Part shown: positions 53,889 to 61,407 of the stretch, piece by piece
Numbering within the stretch: position 1 is the stretch's first letter
Layout: each line of letters begins with the position of its first letter
Assembly: GCA_963834855.1 (NCBI GenBank)
Contig: CAWIDH010000003.1
Location: forward strand, 62,001-126,000
DNA length: 64,000 nt
Origin: DATJKD01 sp963834855
Lineage (GTDB): Bacteria > Pseudomonadota > Gammaproteobacteria > Steroidobacterales > Steroidobacteraceae
Reading direction: 5' to 3'
Program-made: the position numbers and the translations under genes
The notes under the pieces: generated by a model
Told to the model about the DNA's origin: nothing
What the model saw: the letters and a program-made list of their open reading frames with translations, nothing else
Database searches by the model: none

Positions 53889-54782
53889 GTGAGCGGACCC
53901 GCGGATTCTATCCCGCGCCCGCGCACCGGCACACTGTGGCTGGTTGCGACGCCGATCGGGAACCTCGGTGATCTGAGCCCGCGCGCGGCCGAAATGCTCG
54001 CGCGGGCGGACCTGCTGCTCGCCGAGGATACGCGTCACACGTCGCAGCTCCTCGCAGCCTGCGGCATACGGCGCCCGTCCGGCAAGATCCACTCGCTGCA
54101 CGATCACAACGAGCGTGCGCGTGCGCTCGATGTCGTCGAGCGCCTGCGCGCGGGGGAGGAGGTCGCGCTCGTGAGCGACGCCGGCACGCCGCTGGTGAGC
54201 GACCCGGGCGCGGTGCTCGTCGCGGCGGCGGTGGCGGCGGGCATCGACGTGCGGGCGGTACCGGGTCCGTGCGCCGCGATCGCCGCCCTGTCGCTCGCCG
54301 CGCTGCCGGCGGACCGGTTCTGCTTCGAGGGATTCCTGCCGGCCAGGGACGCAGCGCGACGGAGCGCGCTCGAGGCGCTCGAGCGTGAGCGCCGCACGCT
54401 CGTGTTCTACGAGGCGCCACACCGGATCGCGGCTACGCTGGCCGACATGGCCGCCGCGTTCGGGGCCGCACGGCCCGCGGCCGTCGCGCGCGAGCTCACG
54501 AAGATGTTCGAGACCCTGTACCGTGGGCCGCTCGGCGAGCTCGCGGAGCGCGCGGCAGGAGATCCCGACCTCGCGCGAGGCGAGCTCGTGATCGTCGTGC
54601 AGGGCGCCGTGGCGCCGCCGGTCGACGCCGACGACGCCGATATCGAGCGCGTGCTGCGGCTGCTGCTCGCGGAGCTGCCGGTCTCGCAGGCGGCGCGGCT
54701 CGCGGCGCGGATCACCGGGCGCAGCCGCAACGAGCTGTACGAGCGGGCGCTCGCGCTGAACGAGCGCGCGGACGATGCCTAG
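53889..54782 (+). CDS. rsmI: 16S rRNA 2'-O-ribose C1402 methyltransferase
   Basis: 297 residues. TP-methylase fold: LWLVATPIGNLGDLSPRAAEML at the N-terminus, LLAEDTRHTSQLL, VALVSDAGTPLVSDPG, VPGPCAAIAALSLA, and the C-terminal FYEAPHRIAATLADM and VARELTKMFETLYRG. It methylates C1402 of 16S rRNA in the P site. Its TAG stop is joined directly to the second structured intergenic repeat. Confidence 0.96.
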   Translation: MSGPADSIPRPRTGTLWLVATPIGNLGDLSPRAAEMLARADLLLAEDTRHTSQLLAACGIRRPSGKIHSLHDHNERARALDVVERLRAGEEVALVSDAGTPLVSDPGAVLVAAAVAAGIDVRAVPGPCAAIAALSLAALPADRFCFEGFLPARDAARRSALEALERERRTLVFYEAPHRIAATLADMAAAFGAARPAAVARELTKMFETLYRGPLGELAERAAGDPDLARGELVIVVQGAVAPPVDADDADIERVLRLLLAELPVSQAARLAARITGRSRNELYERALALNERADDA

Positions 54783-54783
54783 C

Positions 54784-54967
54784 GCGCATTATTCATGAAC
54801 GATGAAGTCTCATCGTGGGCGAAGGCTCGATCGGGAAGGTCTTTTCCGGAACGCCGTAAACCCATCCCTGGGGGCTCCCTCGAAAACATCCCTGTTTTCG
54901 AGGGTCCGGAAAAGACCTTCCCGATCGAGTCTTCGCCGATGCGCCGAGCCGTTCATGAATAATGCGC
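54784..54967. repeat. Structured ~180-nt intergenic repeat, copy 2
   Basis: Begins right after the rsmI TAG. Perfect 17-nt terminal inverted repeats (54784-54800 GCGCATTATTCATGAAC, and 54951-54967). Next is a 33-bp stem with one mismatch (54818-54850 and 54905-54937), an unpaired core identical to copy 1, and an inner 12-bp hairpin (54877-54888 and 54893-54904, loop TCCC). It ends in AATAATGCGC before purU. Confidence 0.94.
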
Positions 54968-54994
54968 ACCAGGAACTGCGGAGAGGAACGGCCA

Positions 54995-55867
54995 ATGCCC
55001 GTCAAGACCGATGCACGCTTCGTGCTGACGACCTCGTGCCCCGACACGACCGGTGTCGTGGCCGCCATTTCCGGCTTCCTGGCGCGCAACAATGCGACGA
55101 TCACGGAGGCTCAGCATTTCGACGACGAGATGTCCGTGCGCTCCTTCATGCGCACGGTGTTCCACGACAACGGCAAGGGCATGCCGTCGATCTCCGCGCT
55201 GGAGCAGGCTTTCGGTAAGGAGGTCGCCGAGCCCTTCAGCATGACCTGGGCGCTGCGCGACCTGCGACAGAAGTGCCGCGTCCTCGTGGCAGTATCGAAA
55301 TCCGGGCACTGCCTCAACAGCATGCTGCACCGGTGGTCGACCGGCGCGCTGCCCGTCGAAATCGTCGCCGTGGTTTCCAATCACCAGGACCTGCGCAGCC
55401 TCGCCGAGTGGCACGGCGTGCCTTACCACTACTTCCCGATCCTCGACGGACGCCGTCGCGAGCAGGAGGGCCGCGTCATCGATCTCTTCGAGCGCGTCGA
55501 GGCCGAGGTGCTCGTGCTCGCGCGCTACATGCAGATCCTGAGCGAGGAATCGTGTCGCTACTTCACCGGGCGCGCGATCAACATCCATCACTCGTTCCTG
55601 CCCGGGTTCAAGGGCGCCCGGCCGTACCACCAGGCGCACGCCCGCGGCGTGAAGATCATCGGCGCGACGGCGCACTACGTGACGATGGATCTCGACGAAG
55701 GTCCGATCATCGAGCAGGCCGTCGAGCGCGTCGATCACACCTCGCCGCCCGAGGAGCTCGCGCTGATCGGCAGCGATCTCGAGAGCCTGGTGCTCAACCG
55801 CGCATTGCGCTGGCACGCCGAGCGGCGGGTGTTCCAGAACGACGGCCGCACGGTCGTGCTGAGGTGA
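54995..55867 (+). CDS. purU: Formyltetrahydrofolate deformylase
   Basis: 290 residues from MPVKTDARF (GAGAGGA upstream); the earlier ATG belongs to the repeat end. N-terminal ACT domain (FVLTTSCPDTTGVVAAISGFLARNNATITEAQHFDD) and C-terminal formyltransferase-type domain with the catalytic Asn-His-Asp set in INIHHSFLPGFKGARPYHQA and ATAHYVTMDLDEGPII. It hydrolyses 10-formyl-THF to formate and THF, balancing one-carbon pools, which fits the nearby methyl-cycle genes only loosely. Overlaps the MFS gene by 4 nt. Confidence 0.94.
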   Translation: MPVKTDARFVLTTSCPDTTGVVAAISGFLARNNATITEAQHFDDEMSVRSFMRTVFHDNGKGMPSISALEQAFGKEVAEPFSMTWALRDLRQKCRVLVAVSKSGHCLNSMLHRWSTGALPVEIVAVVSNHQDLRSLAEWHGVPYHYFPILDGRRREQEGRVIDLFERVEAEVLVLARYMQILSEESCRYFTGRAINIHHSFLPGFKGARPYHQAHARGVKIIGATAHYVTMDLDEGPIIEQAVERVDHTSPPEELALIGSDLESLVLNRALRWHAERRVFQNDGRTVVLR

Positions 55868-57162
55868 AGGCGGTTGAGTCGCCGCTATCGGCGGCTGTCC
55901 CCGCCGTGGGGTGGCCCCGGCGCTACACGGTCGTCGCGCTGTGTTTTCTCGCGGCCTTCGTCTGCTACATCGATCGCGTCAACATTTCCGTCGCGATCCT
56001 CGCCATGCAGGACGCCTTCGGCTGGACGGAGACCACCAAGGGTTTCGTGCTCTCGGCGTTCTTCGTCGGGTACATGCTGTTCCAGGTGCCGAGCGGCTGG
56101 CTCGCGGGTCGCGTCGGCGGCAAGGTGGTACTCGGCATGGCCGTCGTCTGGTGGTCGCTCTTTACGCTGTTGACACCGGCGGCCGCCTTCCTGGGGCTGC
56201 CGGCGTTGATCGGCGCGCGCATCCTGATGGGGCTCGGTGAAGCGGCGATGTTTCCAGGCGCGTACAGCATGTACGCGCGCTGGGTGCCGACATCGGAGCG
56301 GTCACGCGCGATCGGCGTCCTGCTGAGCGGAATTCCGCTTGGCACGCTCTTCGCGCTGACGACCACCGGCTGGCTGGTCGGCCGCTTCGGGTGGCCGAGC
56401 GTGTTCTATCTCTTCGGCGCGGTTGGCCTCGCCTGGTGCGTGGCCTGGTTCGCGCTGGTCGTCGACGATCCACGACGTCATCCGGGCATCAGTCCGCAGG
56501 AGCTCTCGCTGCTCGATTCCGAGCGACGCGAGGGGCCATCGGGTTCGACCAGTGTTCCCTGGCGTCGCCTGCTCGGCGCGCCGGCGGTCTGGGCGCTGAT
56601 CGTCAATCACTTCGCGAGCAACTGGATCCTGTATGTGCTCCTTGCGTGGCTGCCGAGCTACTTCAGGAGCGCGCAGGGACTCAGCATCGCGGGGGCCGGA
56701 CTCTTCTCGGCGGCGCCCTGGCTCACGATGTTCGTCATGACGAACGTAGCCGCGTGGATCGCCGACGGACTGATTGCCAGGGGAGTGTCTCTCACGACGG
56801 TGCGCAAGCTCATGCAGACCATCGGGCTGGTCGGGGCCGCCCTGTTCCTGCTGCTCGCGCGTGGGGCCGACACACCAGGATCGGCGTTGATCCTGATGTG
56901 CGGAGCGCTCGGGACGCTTGCATTCACCTGGTCGGGATTCGCGCCGAACCATATCGAGATCGCGCCGCGCCACGCCCCGGTGCTGATGGGCATCACGAAC
57001 ACGGTGGCCACGATCCCGGGCATCATCGGCATCGTAGTGACCGGCTGGCTGGTGGAGGTCACCGGCACCTATGCGGCTGCCTTCGCACTCGCGGCCGCGG
57101 TGAGCGTCACGGGCGCGATCGTGTGGCTCATGTTCGGAACCGCGCGACGGGTCATCGACTGA
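55864..57162 (+). CDS. MFS transporter, anion:cation symporter (ACS) family
   Basis: 432 residues from a GTG overlapping the purU stop. Twelve predicted membrane helices. ACS-family signature near helix 1 (FVCYIDRVNISVAILAMQDAFGW), ETTKGFVLSAFFVGYMLFQVPSGWLAGRVGGK (loop 2-3 motif), and the central loop ~210-235 (DDPRRHPGISPQELSLLDSE). Relatives carry organic anions such as glucarate, phthalate or tartrate with H+. The substrate is unknown. Translational coupling to purU may hint at a one-carbon or carboxylate substrate. Confidence 0.87.
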   Translation: MKAVESPLSAAVPAVGWPRRYTVVALCFLAAFVCYIDRVNISVAILAMQDAFGWTETTKGFVLSAFFVGYMLFQVPSGWLAGRVGGKVVLGMAVVWWSLFTLLTPAAAFLGLPALIGARILMGLGEAAMFPGAYSMYARWVPTSERSRAIGVLLSGIPLGTLFALTTTGWLVGRFGWPSVFYLFGAVGLAWCVAWFALVVDDPRRHPGISPQELSLLDSERREGPSGSTSVPWRRLLGAPAVWALIVNHFASNWILYVLLAWLPSYFRSAQGLSIAGAGLFSAAPWLTMFVMTNVAAWIADGLIARGVSLTTVRKLMQTIGLVGAALFLLLARGADTPGSALILMCGALGTLAFTWSGFAPNHIEIAPRHAPVLMGITNTVATIPGIIGIVVTGWLVEVTGTYAAAFALAAAVSVTGAIVWLMFGTARRVID

Positions 57163-57259
57163 CGCGGTTTTCTCTTCGCGTGTTTCGTGCGATTGCGTGT
57201 CGATCTCTTTATCTTCGTCGCTCGCCGCGGCGACACCCCTCGCTCCGGTATAATTTGCG

Positions 57260-57634
57260 GCGGGAGTCGGCCAGGCAGCCGCTGCGCAATTTGCAGAGGA
57301 AAGTCCGGGCTCCGCAGGACGAGGCGCCAGGTAACGCCTGGGGGGCGCAAGCCCACGGAAAGTGCAACAGAGAGCAAACCGCCCAAGCAGCGCAGCGATG
57401 CGCTGACGGCAAGGGTGAAACGGTGCGGTAAGAGCGCACCGCGTCGGTGGCAACACTCGACGGCACGGCAAACCCCGCCTGGAGCAAGACCAAATAGGGA
57501 AGCGAGTCGGTTTCGGCCGGCAACTGCGGTCCGCAGAGGCTTCCGGGTAGGTCGCTAGAGGCGCGCGGCGACGCGCGCTCGAGATGGATGGTTGCCCACG
57601 ACAGAACCCGGCTTATCGGCCGGCTCCCACCCAC
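57260..57634 (+). ncRNA. rnpB: RNase P RNA, class A
   Basis: The catalytic RNA of RNase P, which matures tRNA 5' ends. The P4 strand region reads GAGGAAAGTCCGGGCTCC (starting 57296). Other conserved pieces are GGGTGAAACGGTGCGGTAAG, GGCACGGCAAACCCC and, near the 3' end, CGACAGAACCCGGCTTATCG, which holds the 3' half of P4 (ACAGAA). GGCGGGAGTCGGCCAGGC forms the 5' end and pairs with GGCCGGCTCCCACC. A TATAAT -10 box at 57249-57254 puts the start near 57260. A short T run after the terminal stem (57635-57638) marks the likely end. Confidence 0.96.
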
Positions 57635-57743
57635 TTTTCCCCACCAAAACCGCCCCACCGGAGGCGCCTCGACCGCGACGAGGGGCCGGCGGTCGTCCCA
57701 CAGTCGTGCCTGCCCACCACGCGAGAAGGGTGTTTAACGGCAC

Positions 57744-57935
57744 TTAGACCCATTCCACCCCGTTCGGCAGCGTGTCCCGGCCCACAAGTCCGGCTTCCTG
57801 AGGCGGCACCAAGAAAGAAATCATAAGCCGCTGATTGGTCTCAGGATGAATATCCACCATCTCGGCCCGGAACACCCCCTCACCAGCTAAGTAGCTGTGC
57901 TCCAAAGGAATATTTTTGCCTGGATCGTTGACTCC
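57744..57935 (-). pseudogene. Low-GC orphan reading frame between rnpB and mraZ, probable gene remnant
   Basis: The 379-nt stretch between rnpB and mraZ is noticeably less GC-rich. On the minus strand it has an open frame of 63 codons ending in TAA, with a natural-looking product: ...IPLEHSYLAGEGVFRAEM, VDIHPETNQRLMISFLVPP, QEAGLVGRDTLPNGVEWV. No good start exists at its 5' end: a TGA precedes it, the first ATG lies 25 codons in, and a TTG lies further up. It is therefore either the 3' fragment of a transferred gene or a small gene with a weak start. Function not recognised. The rest of the stretch shows only the mra promoter. Confidence 0.45.
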
Positions 57936-57957
57936 TCACGCGCGCGCGACCTATAGT
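57928..57957 (+). promoter_or_regulatory. Promoter of the mra/dcw operon
   Basis: TTGACT (57928-57933), an 18-nt GC-rich spacer, then TATAGT (57952-57957). The predicted start is near 57964, about 50 nt before mraZ. No other good promoter is seen before ftsI. Confidence 0.7.
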
Positions 57958-57966
57958 GCCGCGAAG

Positions 57967-57991
57967 TGGGCGAAAGTGGGATGAAATGGGC
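57967..57991 (+). promoter_or_regulatory. MraZ operator (three TGGGN repeats, 10-bp period)
   Basis: TGGGC (57967), TGGGA (57977) and TGGGC (57987) are spaced exactly 10 bp apart, as in the direct-repeat operators to which MraZ rings bind upstream of its own gene. They start a few bases after the predicted transcription start, so bound MraZ would block initiation or early elongation of the dcw operon. Confidence 0.85.
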
Positions 57992-58014
57992 TGGGGGCCC
58001 GAGAACAAACCGAC

Positions 58015-58470
58015 GTGTTTCGCGGGGCTAACAAAGTGACTCTCGACGCCAAGGGGCGCGTGGCCATGCCTGCCCGCTACCGGGACACCCTGGTGGAGCG
58101 CAGCGAAGGCCGCCTCGTGGCGACGGTCGACCGAAGCGACCGGTGCCTGCTCATCTACCCGCTCCCGGACTGGGAGGAGATCGAGCGGAAGCTGATGCGT
58201 CTGCCGACTTTGAACGGCCCGGCGCGGCGGCTGCAGCGCCTCATGGTCGGGCATGCGACCGACCTCGAGCTCGACTCGCACGGGCGCGTGCTGATCCCGC
58301 CGAAGCTGCGCGAGTACGCGAGCCTCACGCGTCAGGCGATGTTGATCGGGCAGGGCAGCCGGTTCGAGCTCTGGGACGAGCAGCACTGGAACGAGCGCCG
58401 CGAAGCGTGGCTGGCGGCCGGTGAGGAGACGGGTGATCTGCCGACCGAGCTCGGGCAGCTCTCGCTGTAG
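58015..58470 (+). CDS. mraZ: Transcriptional regulator MraZ
   Basis: 151 residues, GTG start (MFRGANKVTLDAKGRVAMPARYR). Two SpoVT-AbrB-like swapped-hairpin repeats, each with the DxKGR-type loop: TLDAKGRVAMP (9-19) and ELDSHGRVLIPPKLREYA (~83-100). It forms rings and represses the dcw operon by binding the TGGGN repeats just upstream. First gene of mraZ-rsmH-ftsL-ftsI-murE-murF. Confidence 0.97.
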   Translation: MFRGANKVTLDAKGRVAMPARYRDTLVERSEGRLVATVDRSDRCLLIYPLPDWEEIERKLMRLPTLNGPARRLQRLMVGHATDLELDSHGRVLIPPKLREYASLTRQAMLIGQGSRFELWDEQHWNERREAWLAAGEETGDLPTELGQLSL

Positions 58471-58478
58471 GGCGGGAC

Positions 58479-59408
58479 GTGCACGGGCACACGCCGGTAC
58501 TCCTCGAGGAAGTGCTGGCCGGGTTGGCAATCCGCGTTGACGGCCGCTACTGCGACGCGACGTTCGGGCGGGGCGGGCATGCGGAGGCGATCCTGGGGGC
58601 GCTTGGCCCCGAGGGTCGCGTGATCGGCATCGATCGCGATGCGGCGGCCGTCCGGGCCGGGCGGGGGCGCTACGGTGGCGAACCGCGTCTCACGCTCATG
58701 AGGGGGTCGTTCGCACGGCTTGCGGAGCTGGTGCGTTCGGCAGGAGTGGAGGGCGAGTTGCAGGGGGTATTGATGGATCTCGGAGTCTCCTCGCCCCAGC
58801 TCGACGAAGCCGCGCGCGGCTTCAGTTTCATGCAGGACGGGCCGCTCGACATGCGGATGGACAACGAGACCGGTCAGACCGCGGCGCAGTGGCTAGCCCG
58901 GGCCTCCGAGCGCGAGATCGCGGAGACGCTACGCACGCTCGGCGAGGAGCGATACGCGCGGCGCATCGCGCGGGCCATCGTCGCCGCGCGCGAGGCGACC
59001 CCGATCAGCCGCACGGCACAGCTTGCCGGGATCGTCGCCGCGGCCGTGCCGACCCGCGAGCCCGGCAAGCACCCCGCAACGCGCACCTTCCAGGCGATCC
59101 GCATGCGCATCAACGCCGAGCTCGAGTCGCTCGAGGCGGCGCTGCCGCAGGCGGTGCGGCTGCTCGCGCCCGGCGGCCGCCTGTGCGTGATCAGCTTCCA
59201 TTCGCTCGAGGACCGCATCGTCAAGCGCTTCATCAGCCGCGAGGCGCAGGGCGACCCGCATTACGCAGGCCTGCCGGATGTCCCGCCGCACGCCCGGCCG
59301 CGGCTCGCCAAGCGGGGCGGTGCGATCACGCCCTCCGACGCCGAGATCGAGCGCAACCCGCGCGCACGGAGCGCACGGCTTCGCATCGCCGAGAGGATCG
59401 AGGCATGA
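58479..59408 (+). CDS. rsmH: 16S rRNA m4C1402 methyltransferase
   Basis: 309 residues, GTG start. HTPVLLEEVLAGL, SAM-binding CDATFGRGGHAEAIL, then GVLMDLGVSSPQLDEAARGFSFMQDGPLDMRMD and RLCVISFHSLEDRIVKRF. It N4-methylates C1402 of 16S rRNA, the same nucleotide whose ribose is methylated by RsmI, so both enzymes for m4Cm1402 are in this window. The stop overlaps ftsL. Confidence 0.97.
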   Translation: MHGHTPVLLEEVLAGLAIRVDGRYCDATFGRGGHAEAILGALGPEGRVIGIDRDAAAVRAGRGRYGGEPRLTLMRGSFARLAELVRSAGVEGELQGVLMDLGVSSPQLDEAARGFSFMQDGPLDMRMDNETGQTAAQWLARASEREIAETLRTLGEERYARRIARAIVAAREATPISRTAQLAGIVAAAVPTREPGKHPATRTFQAIRMRINAELESLEAALPQAVRLLAPGGRLCVISFHSLEDRIVKRFISREAQGDPHYAGLPDVPPHARPRLAKRGGAITPSDAEIERNPRARSARLRIAERIEA

Positions 59409-59680
59409 GCACGCGCGCCGTGAGGATCGCGATCGCACTGCTCTGGGCCGCGGTGCTCGGCTCCTCGCTTGCGGTCGTCTACGGCAAGCACCAGTCGCGC
59501 GGCCGCTTCGTCGAGCTGCAGCGCCTGACGCAGGAGCGCGACGAGCTCGACATCGAGTGGGGGCAGCTGCAGCTCGAGCAGAGCACCCTGGGCACGCACG
59601 GCCGCGTCGAGCGTGTCGCGCGCGACGACCTGAAGATGCTCATCCCGCAGGCCGCGGACCTGCGAATCGTCCAGCCATGA
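59405..59680 (+). CDS. ftsL: Cell division protein FtsL
   Basis: 91 residues: one membrane helix (about 7-26, RIAIALLWAAVLGSSLAVVYG) and a periplasmic coiled coil with heptads (GRFVELQRLTQERDELDIEWGQLQLEQSTL), ending RVARDDLKMLIPQAADLRIV. It assembles with FtsB and FtsQ and activates FtsWI at the septum. Overlaps both rsmH and ftsI by 4 nt. Confidence 0.93.
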   Translation: MSTRAVRIAIALLWAAVLGSSLAVVYGKHQSRGRFVELQRLTQERDELDIEWGQLQLEQSTLGTHGRVERVARDDLKMLIPQAADLRIVQP

Positions 59681-61407
59681 TGAGACGGCGCAACAGGGAG
59701 GCGGACGGCGCTCCCCGGCTCTGGCGGGCGCAGCTCGTGCTCGCGCTGCTCGCGCTCGCCGCCGGCGTGCTGGTCGCGCGCGCCGTCTATCTGCAGGTGA
59801 TCAACAAGGGGTTCCTCGAGAAGCAGGGCGACGCGCGCTTCACCCGCGTGGCGAAGCTCTCCGCGAACCGCGGCATGATCCTCGACCGCAACGGCGACGC
59901 GCTCGCGGTGAGCACGCCGGTCGACACCGTGTGGGCCAACCCCGCCGAGCTCGCGCAGTCGCCGCAGGATTTCAAGCGACTTGCCGAGGCGCTCGATCGC
60001 GATCCTCAGTGGCTCGCGCGGCGCGTCACGAGCAGCCTCGACCGCGAATTCGTCTACCTCGTGCGCCACATGCGCCCGAAGGACGCCGAGCGGGTCAGGG
60101 CGCTGGGCATTCCCGGCGTCTACCTGCTGCGCGAGTACCGTCGCTACTACCCGGGCGGGGAGGTCACCGGTCACCTGCTCGGGTTCACGAGCGTGGACGA
60201 CGTCGGCCAGGAGGGGCTCGAGCTCGCCTATGACCAGTGGCTCGGCGGCGAGCCCGGCGCCAAGCGCGTCATCCAGGACCGGCTCGGCCGCACGATCGAG
60301 GACATCGAGCGCATCCGCGCCCCGCGTCCCGGCCAGGACCTCTACACCAGCATCGACCTGCGGGTGCAGTACCTCGCGTATCGCGAGCTCAAGGCGGCCG
60401 TGCAGTCGAACCGCGCGCAATCCGGCGCGCTCGTCGTGCTCGACATCGCGACCGGCGAAGTGCTCGCGATGGTGAACCAGCCCGCCTTCAACCCCAACGA
60501 CCGCGAGCAGTACGCGGCCTCGCGCTATCGCAATCGCGCGGCCACCGACATCTTCGAGCCTGGTTCCAGCATCAAGCCGTTCGTCGTGGCCGCCGCCATG
60601 GGGACCGGCCGCTACGACGCGGACACGCTGATCGCGACCGCGCCGGGGATGATGCGGGTCGGCAGCAAGACGATCCAGGACAAGCACAACCTCGGCACGA
60701 TCGACGTCACGACCGTGCTCGCCAAGTCGAGCAACGTCGGCGTGGTCAAGATCGCGCTCTCGCTCGAGGCCGAGGAGATGTGGAACGGCTTCGACCACTT
60801 CGGCTTCGGGCACGTGACCGGCAGCGGTTACCCGGGCGAATCGGCCGGGCTGGTGCCGGGTCACCAGCACTGGCGACCGATCGGCCAGGCCACGATGTCC
60901 TACGGTTACGGGCTCTCGGTCACGCCGCTGCAGCTCGCGCAGGCCTACGCCGTGCTGGGTTCCGGCGGCGTGCGCCGGCCGGTCAGCATGCGCAAGCTCG
61001 ACGCGCCACCGCCGCCCGGGGAGCGCGTGCTCGACCAGCCCGTGGCGACCGAGCTCGTGCGGATGATGCAGAGCGTCGTGAGCGATGACGGCACCGCCCG
61101 CCGCGCCGCGATCGTCGGCTACCGGGTCGCGGGCAAGACGGGAACGGCGTGGAAGGCGTCCGGCGGCGGTTACTCGCGCAACCGCTACATGTCGGTGTTC
61201 GGCGGCGTCGTACCCGCGAGCAATCCGCGGCTCGCGGCGGTCGTAGTCATCGATGAGCCGCGCGGCGGGCACTACTACGGCGGCGAGGTCGCGGCGCCGG
61301 TGTTCTCGGCGGTGATGTCGGGGGCGCTGCGGCTGCTCGCCGTCCCGCCCGACGACCTGCAACGCGTGCCGGCCACCACGCTCGTGCAGGCGCAGGATCC
61401 ATGGTGA
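59677..61407 (+). CDS. ftsI: Peptidoglycan transpeptidase FtsI (PBP3)
   Basis: 576 residues. An N-terminal membrane anchor (~19-40) is followed by a pedestal domain (RGMILDRNGDALAVSTP) and the transpeptidase domain with SSIK (Ser297 nucleophile, Lys300), SSN (351-353) and KTGT (487-490). Septal cross-linking enzyme and target of beta-lactams. The start ATG is nested in the ftsL stop; the 3' end overlaps murE by 7 nt. Confidence 0.97.
   Translation: MMRRRNREADGAPRLWRAQLVLALLALAAGVLVARAVYLQVINKGFLEKQGDARFTRVAKLSANRGMILDRNGDALAVSTPVDTVWANPAELAQSPQDFKRLAEALDRDPQWLARRVTSSLDREFVYLVRHMRPKDAERVRALGIPGVYLLREYRRYYPGGEVTGHLLGFTSVDDVGQEGLELAYDQWLGGEPGAKRVIQDRLGRTIEDIERIRAPRPGQDLYTSIDLRVQYLAYRELKAAVQSNRAQSGALVVLDIATGEVLAMVNQPAFNPNDREQYAASRYRNRAATDIFEPGSSIKPFVVAAAMGTGRYDADTLIATAPGMMRVGSKTIQDKHNLGTIDVTTVLAKSSNVGVVKIALSLEAEEMWNGFDHFGFGHVTGSGYPGESAGLVPGHQHWRPIGQATMSYGYGLSVTPLQLAQAYAVLGSGGVRRPVSMRKLDAPPPPGERVLDQPVATELVRMMQSVVSDDGTARRAAIVGYRVAGKTGTAWKASGGGYSRNRYMSVFGGVVPASNPRLAAVVVIDEPRGGHYYGGEVAAPVFSAVMSGALRLLAVPPDDLQRVPATTLVQAQDPW

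Noticed and set aside
57728..57760. GTTAAAC near the orphan frame as an integron attC core site
   Set aside because: Only one core-like heptamer is present. No matching RYYYAAC partner at attC distance and no paired arms were found.
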